Source: Larkinella knui (GTDB lineage: Bacteria; Bacteroidota; Bacteroidia; Cytophagales; Spirosomataceae). Taken from it: a stretch of 64,000 nt of DNA. Of this stretch, positions 27,505-35,151 are shown one piece after another. The notes under the pieces are model-generated. The model had not been told where the DNA came from and did not search any database. It saw nothing but the letters and a program-made list of their open reading frames with translations. The stretch covers positions 744,001-808,000 of the forward strand of contig NZ_RQJP01000002.1 in NCBI RefSeq assembly GCF_003858645.1, read 5' to 3'. The stretch's first letter is position 1. Each line of letters opens with the position of its first letter. The position numbers and the translations under genes are program-made.

Positions 27505-28746
27505 ATGAAGAGAGTCGTTGTAACAGGTTTGGGAGCATTGACACCCATTGGAAATACCGTAGAAGACTATTGGAACGGGCTGGTCGAGGGCCGTAGCGGA
27601 GCCGCTATGATTACCAAATTCGACACTACCCTGTTTAAAACCAAGTTTGCCTGCGAGGTGAAAGGCTTCGACGTCCTTCAGTTTCTGGAGAAGAAAGAAG
27701 CCCGCAAAATGGACGAATACAGCCAGTATGCGCTGGTAGTGGCCGACGAAGCCGTTCGGGATGCGCACCTGATCGACGATAAAGTCGACCCCAACCGCGT
27801 GGGCGTCATCTGGGCGTCGGGCATTGGCGGGATGTATAGCTTTCAGGAAGAGGTGATTGCCTACGGAGCCGGTGGCCGCAACCCGCGCTTCAATCCGTTT
27901 TTCATCACCAAGATGATTGCGAACATGGCGTCGGGACTGATCTCGATTCGGTACGGTTTTCGGGGCGTCAACTTTGCGCCGGTATCGGCCTGTGCCTCTG
28001 CGACGCACGCGCTGATCGATGCTTTTAATTACATCCGGTTGGGCAAGGCCGAGGTGATCATTGCCGGCGGTTCGGAAGCCGTCGTCACGGAAGTGGCCGT
28101 CGGCGGTTTCAACGCCATGAAAGCCCTGTCGGAACGCAACGACGACCCGGCTACGGCTTCGCGACCGTTCGATGCCAACCGCGACGGTTTTGTGCTGGGC
28201 GAAGGCGCTGCCGCCATCGTGCTGGAAGAATACGAACATGCCAAAGCCCGGGGTGCCAAAATTTACGCCGAACTGGTGGGCACGGGTGCCACCGCCGATG
28301 CGTATCACATGACGGCCACCCACCCCGAAGGACTGGGTGCCACGCTGGCGATGAATGAAGCCCTGCGGGAAGCCAACCTAAAACCGGAAGACGTTGATTA
28401 TCTGAATGTTCACGCAACGTCGACACCCGTTGGCGATCTCAGCGAAGCCCAGGCCATTCAGAAAGTATTTGGTCAGAACCCCGCCCGGCTGCACCTCAGC
28501 GCCACCAAATCGATGACGGGCCACTTGCTGGGAGCCGCCGGAGCCATCGAAGCCGTTGCCGGTATTCTGGCCATTCAGAACAACACGATTCCGCCGACAA
28601 TCAACCTCCAGGAGCGCGACGAACGCATCAGTTCCGAACTAAACCTGACGCCCAATGTGGCGGTTCAAACGCCGGTCGATGTCGTGATGAGCAACACCTT
28701 CGGCTTTGGTGGCCACAACGCCATTGTGGCTTTTCAGCGGATTTGA
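27505..28746 (+). CDS. fabF: Beta-ketoacyl-ACP synthase II
   Basis: 413 residues. It condenses acyl-ACP with malonyl-ACP in fatty-acid elongation. MKRVVVTGLGALTPIGNTVE is the usual start. The active-site Cys163 lies in PVSACASATHALIDA. The two catalytic histidines are in NVHATSTPVGD and KSMTGHLLGAAGA, and the C-terminal NTFGFGGHNAIV is conserved. Length is standard. The usual acpP and rnc neighbours are not adjacent, so this may be a stand-alone copy. A long palindrome follows the stop codon. Confidence 0.96.
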   Translation: MKRVVVTGLGALTPIGNTVEDYWNGLVEGRSGAAMITKFDTTLFKTKFACEVKGFDVLQFLEKKEARKMDEYSQYALVVADEAVRDAHLIDDKVDPNRVGVIWASGIGGMYSFQEEVIAYGAGGRNPRFNPFFITKMIANMASGLISIRYGFRGVNFAPVSACASATHALIDAFNYIRLGKAEVIIAGGSEAVVTEVAVGGFNAMKALSERNDDPATASRPFDANRDGFVLGEGAAAIVLEEYEHAKARGAKIYAELVGTGATADAYHMTATHPEGLGATLAMNEALREANLKPEDVDYLNVHATSTPVGDLSEAQAIQKVFGQNPARLHLSATKSMTGHLLGAAGAIEAVAGILAIQNNTIPPTINLQERDERISSELNLTPNVAVQTPVDVVMSNTFGFGGHNAIVAFQRI

Positions 28747-28756
28747 AGCTAACCCT

Positions 28757-28811
28757 TGTTGGACTGGACACCTGTCAGGTCTTTAAGACCTGACAGGTGT
28801 CCAGTCCAACA
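28757..28811. repeat. Perfect 27-bp inverted repeat after fabF
   Basis: Arms at 28757-28783 and 28785-28811 are perfectly complementary with a single-base centre. Core: GACACCTGTCAGGTCTT and its complement. Without a loop the arms would form a near-perfect hairpin or cruciform. A likely terminator-type or mobile palindromic element. Confidence 0.92.
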
Positions 28812-28833
28812 GGTATTCGACCGTATCGATTGA

Positions 28834-28880
28834 TCTCCTACTATTTCCTAACTTTGGAGAAATTTGGAAATAGTAGGAGA
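28834..28880 (+). promoter_or_regulatory. Promoter box flanked by a perfect 15-bp inverted repeat
   Basis: Arms TCTCCTACTATTTCC (28834-28848) and GGAAATAGTAGGAGA (28866-28880) are exact complements with a 17-bp centre. The centre begins with TAACTTTG (28849-28856), an exact -7 box. The right arm ends on the A of the next gene's ATG. As the left arm lies upstream of the expected transcript start, a DNA-level operator is more likely than an RNA hairpin. Confidence 0.65.
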
Positions 28881-29437
28881 TGCCAGCCATCGAAAAAGAC
28901 CTCAAAAAGGAAATTCTGAAACTCCCGCCAGTCGAGAAAGACAAATTGCTCCTGCGGCTGATTGCCAAAGACAAGGATCTGGTCGAGCGGCTGCATTTTG
29001 TGCTGATCGAGGGCGAAACGACCACGGAGGAACGGCGGCACGACCTCAAGGAGAAGATTGCCGAAACCGCCAACGGCCATTACACGCACCCCGACGGCTG
29101 GATGCTGAAAGCCCTGCGTTCGCTCACGTCGGCCATTACGCACCACGTCAAGATTACAAAGGACAAATACGGGGAAGTTGAACTGAATCTGTACATTCTG
29201 ACGGCATTTTTTAACGTCCAGCCCAGCCATTTTGCCCGGTTAAACCACCACAATCAGAATCTCTGTGCCTTCGTCGGCAAGAAAGCGGAGACGATTTTGA
29301 AAAAACTCCAGAAGATCGATTCGGATTATTACATCGAATTTGAGACCGACGTCAACCAGGCGCTGGACTTCATTCATACCTATGGGCCGGGGCCGTATGC
29401 CCGGCAAATTGGCCTACCGAAGGAATGGAAACCGTAA
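28880..29437 (+). CDS. Conserved-type hypothetical cytoplasmic protein
   Basis: 185 residues, no signal peptide or membrane helix. It is rich in charged helices: EKDLKKEILKLPPVEKDKLL, VERLHFVLIEGETTTEER, AITHHVKITKDKYGEVELN, then FFNVQPSHFARLNHHNQNL and YYIEFETDVNQALDFIHTYG. I do not know a named domain. It is normal in codon use and has its own -7 box inside an unusual inverted repeat, so it is very likely a real, regulated gene. It converges on lgt with 8 bp between the stops. Confidence 0.7.
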   Translation: MPAIEKDLKKEILKLPPVEKDKLLLRLIAKDKDLVERLHFVLIEGETTTEERRHDLKEKIAETANGHYTHPDGWMLKALRSLTSAITHHVKITKDKYGEVELNLYILTAFFNVQPSHFARLNHHNQNLCAFVGKKAETILKKLQKIDSDYYIEFETDVNQALDFIHTYGPGPYARQIGLPKEWKP

Positions 29438-29445
29438 CTACACGG

Positions 29446-30306
29446 TCAACCTTTCGCCATTAAAACCGGTCCGGATTTTTTGTTGACAAGAATCAGGATG
29501 ACGATACCGGTCAGAACCACCGGAATGCTCAGGAGTTGCCCCATGTTCAGGGCCAGGCTGTTTTCAAAGCTTTCCTGACTGGTTTTCAGAAACTCAACCA
29601 GAAACCGGAAGCTAAACAGCAGCACAAGAAATACCCCGGTGATGAATCCTTCCGGCAACTGATGGCGTTTCTGCTTCCATAAATACCCGGTCAAGCCGAG
29701 CAAAACCACGCAAAACAGCGCTTCATACACTTGCGTGGGATGGCGCGGCACGATGGGCAGCAGTTCAGGGTCCGTTTCCCGAACAAACACAAAACCCCAG
29801 GGCAGGTTCGTGGGCTTCCCGTAGATTTCTGAATTCATCAAATTCCCCAGCCGAATCAGGACACCGCTCAGACTGGCGACAATCACCATCCGATCGACCA
29901 CCCACAGAAAACGCTGACCGCTTCGTTTCCGGCTGTACAGATACAAAGCCACCAGAATCGCCAGAGTCGCTCCGTGACTGGCCAAACCGCGAAACGGCAG
30001 GCTTACCATTGATTTAAACCACTGGCCGGGCGCAGAAATCAGCAATTCCCATTCATAAAACAGATAATGGCCAAGCCGGGCACCAACAACGGTGGCCATT
30101 ACGACATACAGCGTCAGGATTTCCACATCGGCAACCGGTTTATGCTCCCGTTTATATACATAACGCATGACTTGCTGACCGCACAAAAAGCTGGCGGCAA
30201 ACAACAAACTGTACCAGGCTATGGGCCATTCGGAACCGAAAATTTTCAGCGTATACACGCGGGGATCCATATCCCAGATGATAAATACCAGCAGACGAGA
30301 AAGCAT
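29446..30306 (-). CDS. lgt: Prolipoprotein diacylglyceryl transferase
   Basis: 286 residues, about seven membrane helices in the inner membrane. It transfers diacylglycerol from phosphatidylglycerol to the lipobox Cys of prolipoproteins. Motifs: WYSLLFAASFLCGQQ (first helix), VVGARLGHYLFYEW, SGVLIRLGNLMNSEIYGKPT (the Lgt signature with catalytic Arg and Asn) and PRHPTQVYEALFC. The start at 30306 retains the FIIWDMDP stretch common to Cytophagales Lgt. The two lipoproteins at 38.9-41.0 kb are possible clients. Confidence 0.96.
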   Translation of the reverse strand: MLSRLLVFIIWDMDPRVYTLKIFGSEWPIAWYSLLFAASFLCGQQVMRYVYKREHKPVADVEILTLYVVMATVVGARLGHYLFYEWELLISAPGQWFKSMVSLPFRGLASHGATLAILVALYLYSRKRSGQRFLWVVDRMVIVASLSGVLIRLGNLMNSEIYGKPTNLPWGFVFVRETDPELLPIVPRHPTQVYEALFCVVLLGLTGYLWKQKRHQLPEGFITGVFLVLLFSFRFLVEFLKTSQESFENSLALNMGQLLSIPVVLTGIVILILVNKKSGPVLMAKG

Positions 30307-30316
30307 AGAGTTTTGA

Positions 30317-30514
30317 TTAACAACCGGTTACGATCCCGATCAGAAAGAAACTGACGCAAATATTAAGAAACGCGTGTTGATACGGCTTATACCACGGATA
30401 CGCAACGGTTTTCGTTTTAATCAGTCCCAAAAGGTCGTCTTCGCTCCACTGCAATTGCCTGCCTGCCTGGTCTTTATAGGCCTGCCAGATCGGTTTTAAA
30501 TCGTCGGTATTCAT
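30317..30514 (-). CDS. Tiny membrane protein coupled to the ECF sigma factor
   Basis: 65 residues: a soluble helical part (MNTDDLKPIWQAYKDQAGRQ to GLIKTKTV) and one C-terminal membrane helix (FLNICVSFFLIGIVTG). Its ATG overlaps the sigma-factor stop by four bases (30511-30514), so it is translationally coupled. Position and topology (short cytoplasmic part plus one helix) are what one expects of a small anti-sigma-like partner, but it has no recognisable anti-sigma domain. Function is inferred only. Confidence 0.65.
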   Translation of the reverse strand: MNTDDLKPIWQAYKDQAGRQLQWSEDDLLGLIKTKTVAYPWYKPYQHAFLNICVSFFLIGIVTGC

Positions 30515-31029
30515 AGCAGTTCTTTTTTTAACAGTTTGCCCAGCCGGGCTTTAATCCGGTTCATTTTTGTGCTTATATTGGTTCGGCTCAGGCCTAAAAT
30601 ACTTGCCATTTCTTCGTACGTGTGTTCGTCCAGATAGAGCATAATTACGGCTTTATCCATGTCTGCCAATTGGCTTATGGCCCGGTATAATTCCTGCGTT
30701 GCCAGCGCATGATCGTCATCCGGTTCCGACGCCGGAACCTGAAACAGATGCTCGGAAAAAGACTCGCTTTTAGGACGCGTCTTTTCTTTCCGGATTCGGG
30801 CGAAAACCGTATTGAGTGCCACGCGATACAGCCAGGTAGAGACTTTCGACTGGTGATTAAAAGCGGGATAAGACTTCCAGAGTTGAAGCACAATTTCCTG
30901 AAAAAGATCCTTACGATCTTCCGGCAAGGGATAATACAGACTGCAAAGGCTGTGGATCAGCTTCTGATGCCGCGCGATGAGCTGAACGAATTCCTGCTGT
31001 AAGGATGCTTTGGCCACGGATAAAGTCAA
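30511..31029 (-). CDS. ECF-type RNA polymerase sigma factor
   Basis: 172 residues. Sigma region 2: KLIHSLCSLYYPLPEDRKDL, FQEIVLQLWKSYPAFN and STWLYRVALNTVFARIRKE. Region 4: ADMDKAVIMLYLDEHTYEEM and GLSRTNISTKMNRIKARLG. The start is TTG at 31029 or GTG at 31017; neither has clear support over the other. It directs RNA polymerase to a small regulon. The small membrane protein gene that overlaps its 3' end is the candidate partner that controls it. Confidence 0.9.
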   Translation of the reverse strand: MTLSVAKASLQQEFVQLIARHQKLIHSLCSLYYPLPEDRKDLFQEIVLQLWKSYPAFNHQSKVSTWLYRVALNTVFARIRKEKTRPKSESFSEHLFQVPASEPDDDHALATQELYRAISQLADMDKAVIMLYLDEHTYEEMASILGLSRTNISTKMNRIKARLGKLLKKELL

Positions 31030-31093
31030 CGAATGGATTCAAGCGTATTAGTTGCCGCAAGCCATAAAAAGTCACACGCACCCGGCGTTATTT

Positions 31094-31363
31094 TTAATTA
31101 GCGCCTTCCAAACCCGCTAGAATCCGGGCAATTTCAGCATCTTTCGCGTTGATTTCCAGCCGTTTGTGGGGATTGGTAAACCCGGAAACAAGTTCAATGG
31201 AAGATTTTGAAATACCGAATTGCCGGGCCAGATAGTCCACCAGATAGGCATTGGCTTTTCCGTCCTGCGCCGGAGCTTTGATCTTGGCATTCAACTGCCC
31301 GGCCGCATCGAAGAAGAGTTTGTCGATTTTGCTGCCGGGTTTCACTTTAATGTGCAGCACCAT
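31094..31363 (-). CDS. DUF167 (YggU) family protein
   Basis: 89 residues. VLHIKVKPGSKIDKLFFDAA, then IKAPAQDGKANAYLVDYLAR and SKSSIELVSGFTNPHKRLEI are the DUF167 signature. The family is widely conserved and small, with no settled biochemical role. Full length. It is on the minus strand between the tautomerase gene and the ECF sigma gene, with short gaps on both sides. Confidence 0.92.
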   Translation of the reverse strand: MVLHIKVKPGSKIDKLFFDAAGQLNAKIKAPAQDGKANAYLVDYLARQFGISKSSIELVSGFTNPHKRLEINAKDAEIARILAGLEGAN

Positions 31364-31468
31364 TGATAGCGATCCGGTTTATAGTTTACAGTTAATGGTT
31401 AAAAAACAGTAACTATATGATTATCAACAGTAATTAAAACTAAAAACCATAAACGATAAACTATCTGG

Positions 31469-31858
31469 TTACACGTTGATTTTGTAATTGATTGCTGCTT
31501 CGTCGCCGGTTTTTCCCCGAAAACCCCACTGGTAGGCCGGACTTTCCAGAATGCAGATTTCAATGTCGGCCATCGCCAAACCGATTTGCTGGTTAATTCG
31601 CTCAAAAAGCAGATTGATCAGCTTCTTTTTCGTCTCGATCGTCCGGCCTTCGATCATCAAAATCTCGATGATAATGTAGTTTTCCGTACGGCCTTCCGGC
31701 ATAAAAAAATCGTCCGGTTCGAGGTAAAAAAACCGGTGCTCGCGTTTGTTTGGCGGAAATTGCAGCGCATCGACCACGCAGGAATGAATGACGTCCGACA
31801 GCGCATTGCGGATCGCCCGCAGCGGTTCCTGAACTCCGTAAATCTTGACCTGGCCCAT
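31469..31858 (-). CDS. Tautomerase-family protein lacking the N-terminal proline
   Basis: 129 residues from the ATG at 31858; an ATG at 31870 would add four residues. The body (QVKIYGVQEPLRAIRNALSD, VIHSCVVDALQFPPNKREHR, IIEILMIEGRTIETKKKLIN, DIEICILESPAYQWGFRG) is that of the larger tautomerase-superfamily proteins found in many bacteria. Members of this superfamily use Pro1, exposed after Met removal, as the catalytic base. Here the codon after ATG is GGC (Gly), not Pro. It either works differently or has lost the classical activity. It lies 59 bp downstream of purM. Confidence 0.8.
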   Translation of the reverse strand: MGQVKIYGVQEPLRAIRNALSDVIHSCVVDALQFPPNKREHRFFYLEPDDFFMPEGRTENYIIIEILMIEGRTIETKKKLINLLFERINQQIGLAMADIEICILESPAYQWGFRGKTGDEAAINYKINV

Positions 31859-31917
31859 GGTAACAGACAAGAGAAGTTAGATAAATGACAAATGAAGTAA
31901 ACCCAAAAGCCGTATGT

Positions 31918-33090
31918 CTAATAGACAAACGATCCGACTTCGCTCTGCACCGTCACGCGCTTTCCTTCAAAAGCTTCGACGTGACCGATAATCCGGCCTT
32001 CGATGCCAAACCGGGCAGCCAGGTCGATTACCCGCTGGGCATTCGCTTCGGACAGATAGATTTCCAGACGATGGCCCATGTTGAACACCTTGTACATTTC
32101 CTGCCAATCCGTGCCGCTTTCCTGCTGAATCAGCGCAAACAAAGGCGGTATCGGAAAAAGATTATTCTTTATAACGTGCAGGTTGTCAATAAAATGCAGC
32201 ACTTTGGTCTGCGCTCCTCCACTGCAATGCACCATGCCGTGAATCTGGCTTCGCAACTCATCCAACAGCGCTTTTGCAACCGGCGCGTACGTACGCGTGG
32301 GCGACAGAATCAATTGTCCAACATTCAAACCGGTCGTTGGAACCGGGTCGGTCAGTTGTTTCGAGCCGCTGTAGACCAGGCTCCGGTCCACGGCAGGGTC
32401 GAAGCTTTCGGCGTATTTGTCCGCCAGATAATGCCCCAGCACATCGTGCCGTGCGGACGTCAGGCCGTTGCTGCCCATGCCGCCGTTGTACGTTTTCTCG
32501 TAGGTAGCCTGGCCAAATGACGCCAGCCCGACCACCACGTCGCCGGCCTGAATCCGGTCGTTGCTGATCACCTCGTCCCGGCGCATCCGGGCAATCACCG
32601 TGCTGTCGACAATGATCGTTCGCACCAGATCGCCCACATCGGCGGTTTCGCCCCCGGTGCTGGAAATGTCGATCCCGTGTTGCCGCAGCATCTCCAGAAC
32701 CTCCTCGGTTCCGTCGATAATCTCGGCAATGACCTCGCCCGGAATCAGATTTTTGTTCCGGCCAATGGTCGACGACAACAGCATTGGGCCGGTAGACCCC
32801 ACGCAAATCAGGTCGTCGGTATTCATCACGACGGCGTCCTGCGCAATGCCCCGCCAGACCGACAGATCGCCGGTTTCTTTCCAGTACAGATACGCCAGCG
32901 ACGACTTGGTTCCGGCCCCATCGGCGTGCATGATGGTGCAATAGTCGGGATCGCCCGCCAGCGCATCGGGAACAATTTTACAGAACGCCTTGGGAAAGAG
33001 CCCCTTATCTAAGTTGGCAATGGCCTTGTGAACGTCTTCTTTGGAAGCCGAAACACCCCGTTGCGCGTAACGATCAGTTGGTTGATTCAT
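31918..33090 (-). CDS. purM: Phosphoribosylformylglycinamidine cyclo-ligase (AIR synthase)
   Basis: 390 residues. It closes the imidazole ring in purine synthesis, using ATP to form aminoimidazole ribotide. TIMHADGAGTKSSLAYLYWK and VVMNTDDLICVGSTGPMLLS form the N-terminal AIRS domain with its nucleotide loop. ISSTGGETADVGDLVRTIIV and GDVVVGLASFGQATYEKTYN follow. The C-terminal AIRS_C domain has MVHCSGGAQTKVLHF and VFNMGHRLEIYL. It is longer than the E. coli enzyme (about 345), as in other Bacteroidota. It begins 3 bp after the Kelch gene and so is in the same operon. Confidence 0.94.
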   Translation of the reverse strand: MNQPTDRYAQRGVSASKEDVHKAIANLDKGLFPKAFCKIVPDALAGDPDYCTIMHADGAGTKSSLAYLYWKETGDLSVWRGIAQDAVVMNTDDLICVGSTGPMLLSSTIGRNKNLIPGEVIAEIIDGTEEVLEMLRQHGIDISSTGGETADVGDLVRTIIVDSTVIARMRRDEVISNDRIQAGDVVVGLASFGQATYEKTYNGGMGSNGLTSARHDVLGHYLADKYAESFDPAVDRSLVYSGSKQLTDPVPTTGLNVGQLILSPTRTYAPVAKALLDELRSQIHGMVHCSGGAQTKVLHFIDNLHVIKNNLFPIPPLFALIQQESGTDWQEMYKVFNMGHRLEIYLSEANAQRVIDLAARFGIEGRIIGHVEAFEGKRVTVQSEVGSFVY

Positions 33091-33093
33091 TGG

Positions 33094-34059
33094 TTATTTT
33101 AAAACTTCGACGGTGTTCAATTCCGGTCCACCGCCGTGGTTGGCCGATCCGGCCAGGATGTAAATGCTATTCTTGTACACCACCGCCTGCGTGCCGTGGC
33201 GTCCTTCGTGGAGCTTCGGCCCCGACGTCCAGCGGTTGGTTTTGGGGTCGAGCACTTCGGCTTCATTGTGCGACAGCAATTGCTCGCTTTCGCCACCAAT
33301 TACCCACACTTTATTGTCTTTTGTAACCGCCGTGCTGCCCGCCCGCAGCGTCGGGAAGTTGCTTTCGGCCGGGAGCGTTTCCCACTTCCCGGTTTTGAAA
33401 TCGTATACATCGACTTCCGGCAGGGTTGTATCGATCACATGACCGGTTTTAGCCGACGAACGGCGGCCACCCGCCAGGTACATTTTGGTGCCGACTACCG
33501 CGGCACTGATGTGATCGCGGGTTCGGGGCGCATCGGCCAGTTGTTTCCAGGTGTTGGTTTTCGGATCATACTCATCCAGGCGGGAAACGTGGCCGTCGAA
33601 ATGGCCGTCGATAATACCGCAAACCATGTAAATTTTGTCGTTATACACCACCACACCGGCCGATCCGCGCAGTTGCGGTTTTGGAATTTCAGGCCCTTTG
33701 CGCCAGACACCGGTTTTCGGGCTATAAATATAGATGTTCGGAATCGGCGTTTCGTGGGGATATTTGCCTTCAAAAGCACCCATCACATAAATTTCGCCTT
33801 TGTAGGTAATCGCCTGAAAGTGATTCATTTCCACCGGTGGCGTCGGCAGTTTTTTCCACATCAGGGTCTTCAGGTTCAGCGCTTCCAGCGGTTTCATACC
33901 GCGACCGCCGATGGCATACAGGCTGTCGCCGACAAGGGCGGCTGCATTTTCGTGGCGTTTTTCGCACTCATTTTTGTAGTGAACCTGCTCCCAGGTTTGG
34001 GCCACGAGGGAATGGCCGAGGAAGGTCAGAACGGAAAAGGCAAGGAGTGATTTTTTCAT
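33094..34059 (-). CDS. Exported Kelch-repeat protein
   Basis: 321 residues, signal peptide at 1-20 (MKKSLLAFSVLTFLGHSLVA). It has six Kelch-type blades, seen as recurrent GG-and-W patterns: ALVGDSLYAIGGRGMKPLEA, YKGEIYVMGAFEGKYPHETP, VVYNDKIYMVCGIIDGHFDG, VVGTKMYLAGGRRSSAKTGH, VTKDNKVWVIGGESEQLLSH and YKNSIYILAGSANHGGG. This is a beta-propeller in the periplasm or on the surface. Some related proteins are sugar mutarotases (NanM); whether this one is cannot be told. It sits between a Gfo/Idh/MocA gene and purM with very short gaps. Confidence 0.88.
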   Translation of the reverse strand: MKKSLLAFSVLTFLGHSLVAQTWEQVHYKNECEKRHENAAALVGDSLYAIGGRGMKPLEALNLKTLMWKKLPTPPVEMNHFQAITYKGEIYVMGAFEGKYPHETPIPNIYIYSPKTGVWRKGPEIPKPQLRGSAGVVVYNDKIYMVCGIIDGHFDGHVSRLDEYDPKTNTWKQLADAPRTRDHISAAVVGTKMYLAGGRRSSAKTGHVIDTTLPEVDVYDFKTGKWETLPAESNFPTLRAGSTAVTKDNKVWVIGGESEQLLSHNEAEVLDPKTNRWTSGPKLHEGRHGTQAVVYKNSIYILAGSANHGGGPELNTVEVLK

Positions 34060-34077
34060 AACAAGTGTAGAATTTAT

Positions 34078-35061
34078 CTATTTATCTTCATCATATACAA
34101 TCCCGGCTTCGGCCCGAACGGCATCCAGCAAACCGATCAGGTTCAGGCTGTCGTCGAGCGACCACAGCGGGCTTTCGGTTTTGTTCTGGCGCAAACAGTC
34201 CGAAACGTGTTCGGCTTCGTAGTCATAGCCCCAGGTTGTTCGCGCAAAGGTAAACGTTTGCGGTTCATCTTCGCCGGGCTTGTGCACAACCGAATCGCCT
34301 TCGTGGAAACGACCGGGCAAATAGAGGTTGCCCGTTTCGCCATATACCACCGCATCGGTTTCGGTTTTCGACACGACGGTACTGTTCAAAACCGCCAGCT
34401 GATTTTCGGCGTACGTCAACACCATGCCGCATTGTTCATCGACCCCCGTTGAACCAAAAACCGCCGTAGCTTTCACGGTTTGCGGTTTTCCCAAAAACAC
34501 ATAAGACAAAAACAGGGGATAAATACCGATGTCCATCAGCGAGCCCCCGCCCAGCGATTTGTTATACATCCGCTTTTCGGGTACTACCGGCGCAATAAAA
34601 CCGAAATCCGCCCGCAAACCGGTCACCCGCCCAATCGACTGATTTTCCGCCAGTTCCAGCGCTTTCTGAATCGACGGCATGAACCGGGTCCAGAGTGCTT
34701 CCATCAGAAAAACCTGTTTCGACCGCGCCGTTTCGACCATCTGCCGCACTTGATCCGCGTTCATGGCGAACGGTTTTTCGCACAAAACCGCCACGCCCGC
34801 GTTGAGGCACAGCATCGTGTTTTCGAAATGATGATTGTGGGTCGTGGCGATATACACCACATCCAGGCCTTCGCAGGTGATCAGCGCTTCGTACGATCCG
34901 TACGCGTATTTGGCGCCGTACCGGGCCGCAAATTCATCGGCCCGCTGCTGGCTGGTGGAGGCCACCGCCAGCAGTTCGACATTCGGAACGGTTTGGAGAT
35001 CCTGAACAAATTTATGGGCAATCCGGCCTAGGCCCAGAACACCCCAACGAATCACGGCCAT
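34078..35061 (-). CDS. Gfo/Idh/MocA family oxidoreductase
   Basis: 327 residues from the ATG at 35061; upstream frame to 35130 overlaps the promoter and is not used. The NAD(P)-binding Rossmann start is IRWGVLGLGRIAHKFVQDLQ. The conserved AVLCEKPFAMNADQVRQMV carries the EKP motif with the catalytic Lys, and LGGGSLMDIGIYPLFLSYVF the substrate-side His/Asp region (here GIYPL). It oxidises or reduces a sugar or polyol. Substrate unknown. It is first in a minus-strand unit with the Kelch gene and purM, with its own promoter. Confidence 0.9.
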   Translation of the reverse strand: MAVIRWGVLGLGRIAHKFVQDLQTVPNVELLAVASTSQQRADEFAARYGAKYAYGSYEALITCEGLDVVYIATTHNHHFENTMLCLNAGVAVLCEKPFAMNADQVRQMVETARSKQVFLMEALWTRFMPSIQKALELAENQSIGRVTGLRADFGFIAPVVPEKRMYNKSLGGGSLMDIGIYPLFLSYVFLGKPQTVKATAVFGSTGVDEQCGMVLTYAENQLAVLNSTVVSKTETDAVVYGETGNLYLPGRFHEGDSVVHKPGEDEPQTFTFARTTWGYDYEAEHVSDCLRQNKTESPLWSLDDSLNLIGLLDAVRAEAGIVYDEDK

Positions 35062-35100
35062 AAGCAGGGCAATTGAATCATTTTGGTACCAACAGCAGAC

Positions 35101-35131
35101 CAAATGTACGGCATCATGGGTTATAGACAAG
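35101..35131 (-). promoter_or_regulatory. Promoter of the Gfo/Idh-Kelch-purM unit
   Basis: Minus-strand TACATTTG (35101-35108) and CTTG (35128-35131) with a 19-nt spacer; box is an exact -7 match, 39 bp before the ATG. Confidence 0.68.
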
Positions 35132-35140
35132 AAGCCATCG

Positions 35141-35148
35141 TATTTTTG
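35141..35148 (+). promoter_or_regulatory. -7 box of the DUF481-type gene
   Basis: TATTTTTG, an exact TAnnTTTG match that ends 3 bp before the ATG at 35152. This predicts a leaderless transcript. No good -33 box. Confidence 0.62.
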
Positions 35149-35151
35149 CCC

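Noticed and set aside
27454-28323. 289-codon minus-strand frame opposite fabF
   Set aside because: Complete overlap with clear fabF coding sequence; a GC-driven shadow frame.
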